DNA of 64,000 nt from Lota lota. Its lineage: Eukaryota > Chordata > Actinopteri > Gadiformes > Lotidae. Shown here one piece after another: positions 12,417-25,872 of this stretch (the stretch's first letter is position 1; each line of letters opens with the position of its first letter). Location: contig JACYXH010000015.1 of the NCBI GenBank assembly GCA_026745465.1, forward strand, positions 42,501 through 106,500, read 5' to 3'. Position numbers and translations under genes: made by a program. The notes beneath the pieces are model-generated. The model was not told the DNA's origin and made no database searches. It saw only the letters and a list, made by a program, of their open reading frames with translations.

Positions 12417-13373
12417 GAGATGTGTATTACTGTATCTCATAACATCTTTTCAGAGCTATGTGATGGGGATATTGATTTGTTTTGCAATTCTAAATTCGAA
12501 TGATTTTCTATACATGCACATTCAGCAAGAATGTTGTAGGCCTATGCCAAATTAAAGTAGCTTTTGAAATACACTCTTTGGAGCTTGAGTACAACCCATG
12601 TAACAAGCGGCTGTCTAATTTGACAGAATATATATGTGACCATGGTCGGTTTGGTAAACTAAACAAAGACAAATCTGTATTATATATATGCCTAGTACGT
12701 TTTGTCTTTTTACATAAGCGGTGCGCAAATACATCCATGTGTACGGTAACCAAAGGAATGTGTCACACCAATGTAGAGCCGTAATGATGTCAACTTGTTA
12801 TTTACTTTCCAAATCTGAATGACTGAGCAAGGCGAAAGGAGAATTAATCAACCACTATGTGACCGGGCAGGCGAAAAATACAGGGGCTTGGGGGAGGGGC
12901 CCCGCCTCAGAGGCCACTTTCGTGGCAGGGTTTTCGTTTCAGCGAAGATCTCCGCTAGCCATAAAAACAGCGCTATAATTATTACGCCAGCATTAATGCA
13001 AGGTTATCCGTTTTTTTTCTCGAGGAAACAATGAAGTATAGTCGCCATTCTTTAGCTTGTTACGCCAAAATGAACGCCCGTTGTATCATGCTCCCGCCAA
13101 CAATTATATAATATTATTTAAATATAAAATACATAACTATGCTATTGTGGGATATTAATTTAGAAACGATAGCCAACAACATTGGTTTAATATGTAAATA
13201 TTAATGTCGCTTCTTCGTTTTTTAAAAAGTGCTATTTTGTGTCCTGACAACACCCTTTCAATAGTTTACAAATAGATCACGTAGTGTTGATCAAATAATG
13301 GTCAATGACGTCCGATGTAAAGTCCTAGTTAAAATAAATGATCAGGTTTAAGGTCAGTCATCACCACTATACT

Positions 13374-13425
13374 CCCCCCCCCCCCCCCCCCCCCCCCCCA
13401 CCCCCCACCCCCCACCCCACCCCCT
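13374..13425. repeat. poly-C run with CCCCA interruptions
   Basis: 26 consecutive C (13374-13399), followed by C runs broken by single A. Confidence 0.9.
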
Positions 13426-13664
13426 CTCTCTTCCCTCTTTCCCTCGCTGTCTCGCCGCCTATCAGTCGCTGCTGCTGTGTCTTCACCTTCCACTCAGAAG
13501 GCTGGGACTCCGGTGCAGCGCGGCGCACGGCCACAGCTTTCAAACAACTCGCGTGTTTGGGTCGTGACTTACAAACGGCAATTGACTTGAGTCAATAAAC
13601 CCGCGTGCGTGAGCGTGTGAACACATTCTATGCATATAAACCTCCAACCCCCACCCCCCACCCC

Positions 13665-13838
13665 CTCCCCCCCCTCAACAAAGTCGACAGCGTGATTATA
13701 CCTGTGGTCGGAACGTGAGATATGATAATGATAATCAGCAGAATGGGAGGAAAGTCGTCGCTGGCTCGCTGAAGTTGGACGTGCTGCGCGTGGAAGAGGA
13801 AGAGGTGGCCGACGCCACGAGCTCACTCTCGTACAAAG
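13665..13838 (+). other. possible non-coding first exon of tbl1x
   Basis: A CpG-containing segment ends at an excellent donor (AAAG|GTAAGC, exon end 13838), and a TATA-like CATATAAA lies upstream near 13632. The first coding exon of tbl1x begins with a splice acceptor, so at least one upstream non-coding exon must exist, and this is the best candidate I can see. An open frame runs through it but resembles no known protein. The exon's left edge is a guess. Confidence 0.3.
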
Positions 13839-14002
13839 GTAAGCAACACGAGCGCCCGGCTTTACTACGAACGATTTTCACGCAAACGTTGGAATGGAGT
13901 ACTCCGTTTCTTTTGGGGCAGCGCGTGAGATGATTATTTCGTAAAAGGAGTTATTGTAGCGATGGTTACATTTTCACCGGCACGCACAGCAGCACAGGCG
14001 CG

Positions 14003-14182
<180 letters not shown>

Positions 14183-15392
14183 ACTTCACACGTGTGTTGA
14201 AATTAATGCCCAAGTTTCCTTTTTAATCGCTTTGTTTCAAATACAACTCGTACACCTGATGTCGTTCTACTCTTCAAATATCAAAAGTAGAATTACTGGC
14301 TACATTGTAAATCATAACAACTTTTTGAAGATGGAAATAGACAACTTTGTGTTTGCTAATTGTGTGACGTTGTCTACATTTAACTACAAGATGTTGGCAC
14401 CGGATTTTCAACAGTGGCTAGTAGAGTATGTCAAATCTCAAGGTGCTTGTTTACGCTCTGCTAATGATATTTGTCATGAACAAAGATGGATGTTTAACAG
14501 GCTGTCTCAGACTTCCTCCACTTGCCTCTAAGTTATTAGAGCATCATATAGGTCATGTTCTCTTTCCCAGCCATGTTTCTAAACTTCATCTATTTTGTAT
14601 ATAAGTAAACCATAGGGCATACACAGTTACATTAACATCCACATTATGTGCTGGTCATGTATTAAGGCCTAAATAGCTGATAATCAAAATGAAAGCTGGA
14701 CAAACTAGACTAGAATTTGACTGTAATCGACCAAATAGCAGGTTTGTGTGACGGTTGTGTCCTCTAAAGCTGCAGTAGGGTGGCTTCTGTCGTCCTCTTG
14801 GCCTACATTTCTAGTTTGGGTATGGTATCCCTTCCCGGGCCAGGCCATGCCATAGTAGGGACGTAGGGACATTTATACCACGTGGCGTGGAGATCCTGGG
14901 GGCGACCTTGGCACTGCTTTCATGGAAGTATGTTGACTTATCTTAAGGCTTTCCCTCTAGTCATATCACCTTCCTTTCCACCCTAGGGTTGTCAAAAGTG
15001 AGCTTCTCGTCGGCACCCGTTTGTTTGTTTTTTTAATCTGCCTGGCAGCGTGATTTTACAGGCCTTTCTTTAAGGCCATTCCCCTCGCCCCCTTTTTCTA
15101 AAGATGGAAATTGAATATGAAAATATTTTCTACTGACAATGGGTTAGAAGATTTGAGTGTGAGCAGTAAAGGTTTCTAGTCACTGTCCTTTGGAAAAGTA
15201 GTTTGACGGCTCTCCGGTAAAAGAACAAAGGCGTTTTTATTGTGGCCTAATTGGTTGCCGTGGCAGTGCTGTTACGGTTGGGGTGTGGAGTCATTGGCGA
15301 CTTGCATCGTTTTGGTCGACAACATGGGTTGGATGGAGGGTGTGAACTTGATCGCGTGCAGACTTGGAGACGGCCATACGAGTCAGCGTATG

Positions 15393-15956
15393 GCTACTCC
15401 TTTAGTGTTATGTGGCTACTACTTTAGTGTTGTGTGGCTACTACTTTAGTGTTATGTGGCTACTCTGTTGGTGTTGTGTGGCTACTACTTTAGTGTTACG
15501 TGGCTACTACTTTAGTGTTGTGTGGCTACTCTGTTGGTGTTGTGTGGCTACTCTGTTGGTGTTGTGTAGCTACTCTGTTGGTGTTGTGTAGCTACTCCTT
15601 TAGTGTTATGTGGCTACTCTGTTGGTGTTGTGTAGCTACTCTGCTGGTGTTGTGTGGCTTCTATGTTGGTGTTGTGTAGCTACTACTTTAGTGTTATGTG
15701 GCTACTCCTTTAGTGTTATGTGGCTACTTCTTTGGTGTTGTGTGGCTACTACTTTAGTGTTATGTGGCTACTACTTTAGTGTTATGTGGCTACTACTTTG
15801 GTGTTGTGTGGCTACTACTTTGGTGTTGTGTGGCTACTACTTTGGTGTTGTGTGGCTACTCTGTTGGTGTTGTGTGGCTTCTATGTTGGTGTTGTGTGGC
15901 TACTCTGTTGGTGTTGTGTGGCTTCTATGTTGATGTTGTGTGGCTTCTATGTTACT
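15393..15956. repeat. 22-bp minisatellite
   Basis: About 25 units of a 22-bp sequence of the form GTGGCTACTACTTTAGTGTT plus two bases, in three variant types (ACTTTAGTG, CTGTTGGTG, CTATGTTGG). Open frames of up to 107 codons through it encode only the repeat and are not credible genes. Confidence 0.92.
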
Positions 15957-16269
15957 GTTACTATTTTGATCAAATGCTTTCAAAAGAGGTAGGCGGTGTA
16001 CGTCTGGATCGATTCCCTGGAGCGCATTAATGGATAACGTGCCCACAAGGACGGTCTTTTTTTTCTTTCTTTCTTCTTCCTTCAGTGATAAGATTTGAAA
16101 TGTAACCGCCCAAGCCTCTGGGTTCAGTGGTGGCTTTTGAAATGAGCCGATGGCCAACGGTGCCCAGATCTATGAGTCATCTCTCGTGGGATTGGCCTCA
16201 AGTCAGTCCTTTTCACTTAAGAGTCCAAATGGATTCTGGATAAGTAATCCAAGTATGCCCTCCAATGGG

Positions 16270-16405
16270 CTTCGTTCACTTGCGGCCATCTTGGTTCCAT
16301 ATTGGATCTAAACATTAGCCGGGTGGGGGGATTAAATGTGGACTTCCGTATTCAGTTCCTCCCACCCAGCTAGCGATTAGAACCAAGATGGCCGCCAGGT
16401 GAAGA
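16270..16405. repeat. short foldback element
   Basis: TCACTTGCGGCCATCTTGGTTC near 16277-16298 is nearly the reverse complement of GAACCAAGATGGCCGCCAGGTGA near 16380-16402, about 80 bases apart. This is a MITE-like foldback with a YY1-type ATGGCCGC core. Confidence 0.55.
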
Positions 16406-16834
16406 AGGCCCAGAGCTGGCGTTTTGAGACCTGCGTGCGGTGCTAATGGCGGTCCCACGGCAAACCCTGGCCGTGTGTTTTGTTAGCCTTGTTGTTCAGC
16501 GTCCAGAGGTCGGTTGTAAATTCGCCAGCTGGGCATGGAGGTCCCAGAGAAAAGCCAACGTCAAAGCTGCTCTGAAGTTCACTATCTGACTTCCCCAATA
16601 TTTCTGCAGCAGTATTTATTTATGATAGCTACACCACCCCCACCCTTAAAAAAAAAAGTAATGTAGTGTGTGTAGGCCGCATGCCAATTGGCAGAGGAAC
16701 ATTTTCCTTGAAATAACAGCCTTCCCAAGTACTCACTGCTGCTCGAAGGATAGATGTGTTTTTTTTTAATTCTAGTTTGAATGGATCTGATAATCCTTCT
16801 TGTCTTGTGTGCTTTGACCTCATTGTTTGTGAGG

Positions 16835-16859
16835 TGTAAGTGTAAGTGTAAGTGTAAGC
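16835..16859. repeat. 6-bp tandem repeat GTAAGT
   Basis: Four copies of GTAAGT, which is also the consensus U1 donor sequence. No exon adjoins it. Confidence 0.85.
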
Positions 16860-16998
16860 CATTGACGGGATACTACAATCAAGTCATCTGTGTGTGTGTA
16901 GTCCATTTGTATGATCAGGCCTCTATCATTTTCAAGACACGGACAAAGTAAACAATTGTACCTAGTATACTTGTCAGGCTTTAAAGGATGTCTTTAAC

Positions 16999-17003
16999 AA
17001 AAA

Positions 17004-17034
<31 letters not shown>

Positions 17035-17372
17035 ATTAAAAAAAGAAAAAAAATTAATTAATTAAAAAAAAAAAAAAATAAACTTTATTTTATTTCTTTT
17101 TTTTTTATTACTTCATCTTTTTAATTTATAGTTTTCTTTGTTTTTTTTATTTTCTTTTTTTTTTTAGCTTTTATTTTTTCCTTTTTTTTATTTATTTTTC
17201 GTTTTTTTTTTAATTTAATTGTATTTATTTTTTTTTTATTGTTTTGCTACTTATGGTTTTTCTTATTATTCTTTTTTTTTTTTTTATCTTTTATTTTTTT
17301 TTCTAATTTTTATTTTTGTCTTATTTATTTCTTTTTTTAGTTTTTTTTTATGGTTTTTTTTATTTTTTTTAT
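16999..17372. repeat. poly-A then poly-T low-complexity block
   Basis: About 370 bases: an A-rich half (16999-17080) followed by a T-rich half broken by single other bases. The decay suggests an old homopolymer or poor-quality sequence. Confidence 0.85.
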
Positions 17373-17654
17373 TAGAATGAAAGCGAATCTCAACGGCGAC
17401 CGGGGCTGTTTTGTTTTTCTGTGACCCCGGGACGGCGCGGTCAGGGGTTTCCTTATCTCGTTTTTGGAGGAAGGGCCTTGAGCGGAGGCTTTGAGTGCTG
17501 CGGCGTGGATCAACCGACCTCTAGACGCCGCGCCACCGTTGGGTTTTCAGATCCCGCGCCAAGTGGCCCGGGCACGGCAGTGCCACTTGGCGCGCTGTAG
17601 CACCACGAAAGCTGTGGCGATGTTGGGGCTCGTCATGGCGACTCCCATGCGTAC

Positions 17655-17699
17655 AGGTATGTGCGTACAGGTATGTGCGTACAGGTATGTGCGTACAGC
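17655..17699. repeat. 14-bp tandem repeat
   Basis: Three copies of GTACAGGTATGTGC. Confidence 0.85.
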
Positions 17700-18110
17700 C
17701 AGATGCGTAGGTGGATGGCAGATGCGTACAGGCAGCGGGCTGAAGGCAACGCCAGAGGTGGAGTGCGGTGCGAACAACGCCACCAGATAGCCGTAAATCA
17801 TTACACAGAGAGAGTTTGTTAATCATTTGCCAGATTGGACAAAGAGGGCGGAATGCTTGGTGGGAGGGTGTGTCTTGTCTGCCAAGGAAAGTGGGAATGG
17901 CTATTTAAATGAAGACCTGTTTTCACGTTTTCTATGTCAACGCTCTGATGAACAACGATTAATTGTCTTGGGTTATCATGAAATACCCCCAGCATGCCCA
18001 GCGTTTCTCTTTCTGCATTGGTCGACTTTCATCTGGAAGAATCCACATCTTTCCAGAGATCGGTGGCAGTATATAAAAGTCGGTTACAGTACAGTTTGGT
18101 CTTCTTTTCC

Positions 18111-18407
18111 TTAGATATTCCCAACATGGTCCAATGGGCTTGGGGTTTGGTCCAGAAAGCCGTTCAAGTCAGCAGTCCGCAGTGTTCCTTGGACTCCATG
18201 TTTGGCATGGATTTGATGGATGTTAGGATCATTGTCCTGCAGGAAAATGAATTGGCCAGAAAGAATGGCATTCCTCCCCAGACTAGAACGGGACTTCTCT
18301 TTGGTCAATGTGATCCTGAGCAAGTCAAGCAACTGTAAAACGAGCTCCAAATGCATCTGTGAAAAATGGAAAACCTCCTCAAATGGAAGAGTGATTTCTG
18401 TCATCAT
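18111..18407 (-). pseudogene. possible Tc1/mariner-like transposase fragment
   Basis: The minus-strand open frame contains FIFLQDNDP followed by a basic region. This resembles the F.QDNDP motif around the second catalytic aspartate of Tc1-family transposases, which are abundant in fish. The flanks lack the first aspartate region, the final catalytic glutamate region and terminal inverted repeats, so it would be a dead fragment. The similarity is short and could be chance. Confidence 0.35.
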
Positions 18408-18969
18408 GTTTTGTGGTATTTGTTGTTTGTTTTATCCCACACCCCGTAACAGTTTGATTGAAACGAGCCATTTTTGCAAGGCTTCAACAGTGAAGATTCT
18501 GTCTTTTTGGTTGATGCAGAACAGTTGGCCTGGTCTTGCTTTGGATGAAAATAACTCGGTTTGTGGAAATCTGTTTTAAACCACCCCATTTTAGACATGC
18601 TCAATTTAGCGGCAGTTAGCTGCTGGCACTGACGAGAACATTTGCTCTCGTTTGGTTTCACTTGGGCTTATTTCCTTCACGTTATGATTTTAGAAAATAA
18701 TCCGGCATTGAAAGAATTTGTTTTTTCTAAGCCATTCTATATGCATTGTCTACTGCTATTATATAGAGGACCCAAAGTACTTTGATATCACATCTATTGT
18801 AGGACACTGAGTATTGGAACCACTTCATTTATATCTATTCTAATGCACATCCTCTGACACTCAAGTATTTAAGTAACTATACTAAAGAAAACAACGTGTG
18901 TGTGAGACGCATACCTTCTGAGAATACCTTGTGTATAGCCCTAGGGAGGGAGAGGGGGGGGAGAGAGAG

Positions 18970-19155
<186 letters not shown>

Positions 19156-19169
19156 CCCCCCCCCCTGGT

Positions 19170-19410
19170 CGCCATAGCAACAGTTTTATAACCTATGTTG
19201 GTGTATCAATGTGCTCTCGCCGTATTTGTGCGATGCCTCAGATCTTGACCGAAAACATAAATACAAAAACCTTGGCTGTTGCTTTAATTTGTGTGTGTTG
19301 GTGAGACTGGTAATCTCGGTTTCATTTGCAGATATAGTCAAAAGTATTACTAGCCCAGAATTATAATTCTGCCATTTAGAGGGTATGTGGAACATGATTT
19401 CCTCCTCATC
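19170..19410 (-). mobile_element. ~245-bp dispersed element, copy A
   Basis: Read on the minus strand, this is almost identical to 30842-31086. I see one substitution (AATAATACT against AGTAATACT) and a length difference in a short CA run. In both copies the same end is joined to a long AG/CT dinucleotide tract. No coding capacity, tRNA-like head or terminal inverted repeat is obvious. The high identity suggests recent movement or gene conversion. Confidence 0.85.
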
Positions 19411-20571
19411 TATTCATACCTTTGATGACTGCGTTGTTCTTGAGGGAACAACAGTTCATCACCATGGATGCTATACTCGCATTATCACATCATGCTACAT
19501 AATGGAATTAAATATGCAACGCTTAGAGGCTTCGTCTAGTTTTAGTGGCCTGGATTTGAAGTGCCTAATTGATTAAACAAACATTATACTGAGTATTTGT
19601 TGTCCACACAAACACACACAAATGAATTATTGAACAGCAAATGGGTTCCTTTGTTCATGGCTGCGTCTGCGTTCTGTACTGGTTAAGAGACTGGACTCGC
19701 TTGGAGCTCAAACAGAAAAATCTATTAGCGTTATTACAATGCATCACACATGCGTTTGGTAGATGGGCCGCTTCCTGCTTTGCTGTGCATGCGAAGGGAA
19801 CAAAAGAGATCTGTGAGGTGATTCTGTTGCAATACGCATTGCTTGCTCATATTGAGCAATACAACCTTTTTTTTTTTTTTTTTTTCTTCAGTGTCCCAAA
19901 ACCCCATCTTCTCTGAGTACTTACCCTCCTGCTTCTCAGAATGACGAACAAAACGCTGACGGCCCTGAACTTCTGCACTATCGACAGAAGAGGCCTTTGA
20001 AGATTGAGGAGAGAGAGAGAGAGAGAGAGAGGGTGTTAAATGTACTGACTCACTCTTCCACGATTATGGCGTTCACCAATTACCAGTGGAGATGAAGGGG
20101 GACCACAGTCTAGTGGGGGGTAGCTCCACCGCTTCCCACCGATGACGCAGGTGACCCGACGCGCAGCTTGGCTCGCGACGAAGAGTTCATGTTTTGATGC
20201 CGTTGTGAGACTCATCTCTTGAACGCCACGAGAACATTCAGTTCTTGGGCGGAGATGGTGGGGGATGGGTAGGCGAGGAGATAAGTCAAATGCGTTGCAC
20301 ATAACGTTTCCTTTTATAGTGTTTTGGGGGGGGGGAGTCCAGATCTTTCTTTAGATTTTTCCCATTCGTGGCTCTACCTGAGTGTTTGCATTTCTTTGGG
20401 GGGGTTCACCGGCTGTAATCTGATCTCTGCAGGCGGTCACAGGAAGTGAAGATTAGGTGATAGCGAGGCACGTAGCGTTGAATGGCTGGCGATAAGACCC
20501 CACGTGGCGTGTTGTCTTCAACATTCCTCCGACATTGCTAAGCCCTGCTGACGGCCTTTTGGGCGGTTATG

Positions 20572-20614
20572 GAGGGAGGGAGGGAGGGAGAGAGGGAGGG
20601 AGAGAGGGAGGGAG
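20572..20614. repeat. GGGA microsatellite
   Basis: (GGGA)n with AGAG interruptions. Confidence 0.85.
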
Positions 20615-21085
20615 AATGAATGTCAAACGATGTCAATATGCTCGTGGGGGATTGTCATTTTCTATTAGATGCTAATGGCTTTCGGCTGACGACCGGTCCT
20701 CCCTGGGTTTCTGGTGGAGGAGCTATTGCCACGAAACACCTCCCCCTCCCTCCCTCATTGTGATCCTCGCCTACCATCCCCCACATCTCCCCAGAGGGGG
20801 GGTGAGTGGGGGTGGGGGAGGGGGGCACACCGCATTTCACACACCATGCTTTGGTTAAACAAAGTAATGTACATTAAACCGTGTTTCCATTGGACCCAAC
20901 GCGGCAGTTGGCTGTATTTAGCGCAGGGTCGAAACCGGCACCATTGCTGCTCGCAGTGGGGATGATGCAATGCTTTCACCGTGCGGCGAGTGAGCGAGAA
21001 GGCAGTGGTCTGTCAGAACGTTTGGCCCACTGTTGTCACTGTGCTCGTATGATCGTTGCGGTACTGGTTGTACTGCCGTAAAACA

Positions 21086-21133
21086 CACTCGCTCACTCGC
21101 TCGCTCACTCACTCACTCACTCACTCACTCGCT
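21086..21133. repeat. CACT microsatellite
   Basis: (CACT)n mixed with CGCT units. Confidence 0.85.
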
Positions 21134-22279
21134 CCTATTTAGCACAGCGTCTTATTCAGGGGACCTTTGAGAGCGAGAATACTGTTGAAACAGCCGGTAG
21201 GCAGCAGAAGACGCTGAACATGCTGCCAACCCCACGGCTTGTTTGTGGGAAGTGTTCCCCCCCCTCCCGGCACCCCTCGAGGACTATCTCCTCTTCCATC
21301 CCCCCACGGCCTTCCTGACCTACATCGGCGGTTGCTAAATGACTCATTGAGAATGACGAAGAATAATGCTCAAACAGTTGTTGTGGCTACCTGCTTCTGG
21401 GTTCATTATTAATCTCGTCCCACTCCCCTCCCCCATCCCCCCCCCCCCCCCCCCCACCCACTTCCACATCCCCTCCCCTCCCCCACGGCCGAGCCCCCAC
21501 CCTTCGCAAGGCTTCAGCCCCAACCAAAGGCTTCAAAGGCGGGTTTTTGCTCAGCAGAGCAGTTCAAGAGAAAATGGCTGCTGTTTCCAGGTCTTGTTTG
21601 CACATCTGTCTGGGGGTGACTGTTCAGGAGAAAATGAGCTCCCGCCATGTGAGAATAGAATGTAGCGCTGCCTTCTGCTCTGCTTATTTTGAGCGCGTTT
21701 CTTTCACTGCTGGTTTGCCGGTGTTCGAATTGTACAATATTTTCAGAAAATATTCGTTTTATTCTCCGTTTTGGTGCATGTCATGAATGAGCTTTTGAGA
21801 TCTTGGTTTGAGGCCAAAAAACGAATTGGTTCTCATTGAAGTCTAACCTTAGTCCAGGCCTTTTAGTGTATTGATCTTTTTAACTGTAACCCGTTGTGAC
21901 TTCCTTTTTATTTATTTTTAAGAATAACACGTTTGCGTTGTTATTCAGATTCAGAGTACTACTTCATTAACCCCGGCTGAAAGTGTTTCTGTTACCAGGG
22001 GCGGTCTAAAAATAGATGTGTGCCAGCGCGTGTATTTATACAATGAGGTACGACTTGAAGATGCATAGCTGCAGCAGGACATATCGCAGAGGAGAAGGGG
22101 TGATTATCACCGGATGCAAAGGATAAATGTGCTACAAAACGGCTGGATTTGATTGGATCGCGCCAAAGCAGGTAAAAAAAAAAAACACCCAGCCAGCTGT
22201 GAGTTAACCCATTACAGGCTCTCTGAGGGGGAGGGGAAACATGTCAGGATATTATTGGTTCAAATGTTACGCCTGCCTG

Positions 22280-22314
<35 letters not shown>
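22280..22314. repeat. CAT trinucleotide microsatellite
   Basis: About 12 ATC/CAT units. Confidence 0.95.
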
Positions 22315-22315
<1 letters not shown>

Positions 22316-22374
22316 TTTTTGTTCAGTGATGGAGGGAGTTGTTGATTTTTGGGGAGTAAGTTCACATTATGAAA

Positions 22375-22530
22375 GGGCAGGATGAGGTTGGAGTTCGATT
22401 CCCAGACAATGGTTCTGGGTCGTCACCATCACGCCACACAGTTCCACTGTAGGCAACTCTGACCGAGACGTGACCCCTACTGCTCCTAAAATGAGTCTTG
22501 GAGTTGAGTCATTATAACAAACGGGGGGAA
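22375..22530 (+). mobile_element. SINE-like fragment
   Basis: Contains a B-box-like GAGTTCGATTCC (22391-22402) and, further on, the segment CTACTGCTCCTAAAATGAGT, similar to a body module shared by fish SINEs. Boundaries are approximate. Confidence 0.4.
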
Positions 22531-22917
22531 TAGTGGAAATGTATGACTCTTGTGTTTCGAATGCAATATTAAAATCCCCCGCTGTGTCAGGTTGTTGGTT
22601 TAAAGGGTCCGTGTGGTTTTCCAGGCATTTGTGCCTTGAATTTACATCTCTACTCGTACTATACGGCTGAACAAAGGATTTAAGGAATGCTTCCGGTATC
22701 GTAAATAATGAACGGGGAGGATGGACACCGCCCAACACCAGCCATTTTCTTCACGCCCCCCGCTCTTCAAATATGCTGCTAGGCTCCAAGTCTTACTTTA
22801 AAAGCAGCTCAATGCAAGTGGAGCGGTGGGCTGGTGTTTTCGGTTTCCACAGGTCCATGCGTTGGCTAATGCTGTCCACGTGCCCCAGTTCGACCACAGC
22901 CAGTGGCCCTGGATCTT

Positions 22918-22964
22918 GGGGGGGGGGGGGGGGGAGAAGGGGGAGGGGGGGGGGGGGGGGGGGA
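22918..22964. repeat. two poly-G runs
   Basis: G runs of about 16 and 18 bases separated by AGAAGGGGGA, with G-quadruplex potential. Confidence 0.9.
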
Positions 22965-23367
22965 GCAGGCGTAATCTGGCGAGGGAGCTTGTACTACAGT
23001 TTAGGCGGTTAAGGAATTGTAACGCTGTGCAGTCAAGACGTTCGGCGTTGACCATGGGGACCTCCAGGGGCCACAGAGGGGTTCCTCATCGTTTCCCAGC
23101 AGGGGGGGGGGTTTAGTCTTCAACACAGAACACTGGGACAAGACGTCGCCCAAATGGCTTCGGCGATGGATCGAGGGGTTGTGTTTGTTCTTTGATGTTT
23201 GTTTAGGCCGGGGTTTGGAATTTGGAGGATTCTAAGCGTTAGTGCTGCTGTACTCCACAGAGTAGACTGGCGGCACGTTGTGTTGGCTTAGTGTGAATAT
23301 TAACTGCGGAGAATGAGATGGAATAGGGCTTGCTTGCACATCGTAACGCACATCTCAAGGTCCCGTC

Positions 23368-23486
23368 CATTGTGCTTCCAAAATGGCCTCCTGTGCTTCC
23401 AAAATGGCCTCCTGTCCTTCCAAAATGTCCTTCTGTGCTTCCAAAATGGCCTCCTGTGCTTCCAAAATGGCCTCCTGTGCTTCCAA
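23368..23486. repeat. 21-bp minisatellite
   Basis: Six near-identical copies of TGCTTCCAAAATGGCCTCCTG. The unit length is a multiple of three, so all frames stay open, but it matches no known protein. Confidence 0.92.
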
Positions 23487-23589
23487 TCCATGTTCAAAGC
23501 ACAGGAGCATTGGAATGTAAATGATTATGTTAGTAGTAGTGGTTTTTCTTTGGTCATTGTTCAGTAATTTATCTCAACGTTTTGTCGTC

Positions 23590-23795
23590 ATGGGGAGACA
23601 TCGCTGTGTTTGAAACTGTCCCAGCGTTTCTCACGTGAGACGTGGCAAAACAACGTTTTGATTACCCTAGGTTACGCTGTATTTACTTTGATTTAGGCTT
23701 TTACGGTTGCTACAACTCTCTTGAGTCCTCTCAATATGGCGGAGTATTGCCAATGAAAAATCCCATGATGCATTGTGATGTACAAGCCCTTTAAG
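23590..23795. mobile_element. dispersed repeat, copy 2 (inverted partner at 8945-9140)
   Basis: The reverse complement aligns with 8945-9140 from the CATGGGGAGACA end to the TGATGTACAAGCCC end, including CTCAATATGGCGG. It is more diverged than the 245-bp pair, so an older insertion. Confidence 0.65.
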
Positions 23796-24868
23796 AACTT
23801 GATATGGTGGCTCAATTTCTATGTGGTATGAAAGGAATTTGCGAGTCCTCTTTTGTTTTAAGTTTGGTATTCTCTTTAATGTATTCCGTTTGATAGTGTG
23901 TTGGCGTCCCAGCGTGGGCTGTATGGGATAATGAAGTGGAATCCCTAATCACACGACAGCTATTTTTCAAATCAAGCTGTATCTTCGTAAACACACGCAT
24001 AAATGTCTCCTCTCTAGGACATGTCATTCATAAACCACAATAGAATTCATAGCGGAAATATTCTTTCAACACACTTCCCGTTTCCTCTTTGAAGCGCCCA
24101 TGCAGACACCAACGCCTTCTTTCGCTAGTTTCCACCGGCCTGCTTATTTGAAATGTATCCCATCCCTTCGTTCCCCGGCTCACTTATCTCTCGTCCCAGT
24201 GGCTCAGCCTCAGAGTCTGTTCCGAGCGAAAGGCTGCCCTCCTTTTTTTGTGGCTGATTCCCTGAAAGAAGAGTTTCATTTTTATTTTTATATTTTTTTC
24301 TTGGAGGGTGTGGTGTAATTGCCGGTTTTTCTATAAAACCCATCTGACACTGGGATTTACTACCATGGGGGACGCAGTGCTGGGGGGCGGCCACCACAAC
24401 CTCTCCGTTATGTTGCCAGGGGTTTGGCGAGGGGTGGTCTCCACTGCAGCCCGCTCAAGTCACTCTCTGTGTCTAGTTAGACTACGATGGGACACGGTGC
24501 GGCCTTCCAGAACCTCTCTGGGTGGAGACGGAAAGCTTAGAGAGTGTGTCTGGTTCCCGGAAGAGAGTGGTGTGTGTGCCCTTCAGTGTGTTCTCTTTGG
24601 TTGGAGGGAGAATCATATTCTTGGCGTCGCCCTTGCTTGTTTCTTGGTCATATAACCATGCTGGTTCATCACACCGTACAGTGGACCGAATATGTGACTC
24701 GGTGTCTCCAGAGTGCTGTGAAGGAGGGGGTTTTCTCCAGTACTGCAGGCCCAAGCATCAGGCCTTCGTTGTATTCTGATGCATGTCGGTGTGTATTGGC
24801 AGGCGTGTCCCGGTGTAACAGGAGGACTTGTCGTCCGGAAACCTCATGCTCTGATTCCGCTCCAGGGC

Positions 24869-24912
24869 GCTCGGCAAGCCCAGGGCGAGGCTCCGTCCTG
24901 GGCTTGCCGAGC
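24869..24912. repeat. GC-rich hairpin, 16-bp perfect arms
   Basis: GCTCGGCAAGCCCAGG (24869-24884) and its exact reverse complement (24897-24912) flank a 12-base loop. Confidence 0.85.
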
Positions 24913-25718
24913 GGCGCATCGCCCCTCTGGAAGAATAGCCCGCGGTCGAAGGAGTAAATAATTCACGTGGGGCGGCGCAACACTGTTCCGTGTGTTTTTT
25001 CCCCGGTTCCCGCTTGTTGCTACGCTACCAGAGGGGAACCCGAGTGGGTGCTTAAAGGATTGGCTGGAGAGGTGCATGAGCGCTCCACACATCCCTCACT
25101 TTGTGTGCTTATTTTTCACTCTTGTCGCGTCAAAGTCCGCCCACGCAGGATTCCACAGATGCTCCCAAGTTCATATTGCTCGTCTCCAAGTGACCTTACG
25201 TCAAACCTTAAACCTTTTATACTATGCCTTGCAGCTGCTATGTCACCCGTTGTGTACGCGTCACCAACGATGTGGCTACTTTAGTTCCCTTAGAACGGGA
25301 TTATCTCCGGTCATTGATAGTCAATACTTTGATAATCGTCGTTGTCGCCCAACTACGAACCCCGCGACGCATGGTCTCGTGCCGAATTGTATTTCCACGT
25401 TACTCCAGAGACTGGCCTGTTGTGGTCGCTAGCCCAACACTCTTTGTGTTGTTGGTTCCATGCAGAGGAGCTTGTTCAATATCCCCCCTGTTCCACCAGG
25501 CCTGGCCGGCCAATCACACGGCCACCTGCCTTACCGCCGGTGCCAAGCGGTCACAGACACCAGTGTTTAGCAGGAGAGTATTGTATACCGGCGCTCAATG
25601 TATTTCACTGAGAGCCATTCATTGAAAATACCGCGCTGCTGCTAAGGCTAAGCCTCTATAGGTGGATTCTCGGGCAACGGCCGTGTAACGTTAGACCAGA
25701 CGATAAAACGGAGGGCAC

Positions 25719-25872
<154 letters not shown>

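Noticed and set aside
15393..15990. Open frames of 68-107 codons encoding Val/Trp/Cys-rich repeats
   Set aside because: They are translations of the 22-bp minisatellite, open by composition in several frames, with no family resemblance.
18064..18080. TATA-like GTATATAAAAG near 18070
   Set aside because: It lies beside the possible transposase fragment, with no downstream exon or donor, so I do not call it a promoter.
24544..25625. Several 100-146 codon overlapping plus-strand frames
   Set aside because: No recognisable domain, no consistent splice sites, and overlapping frames on both strands. Treated as chance.
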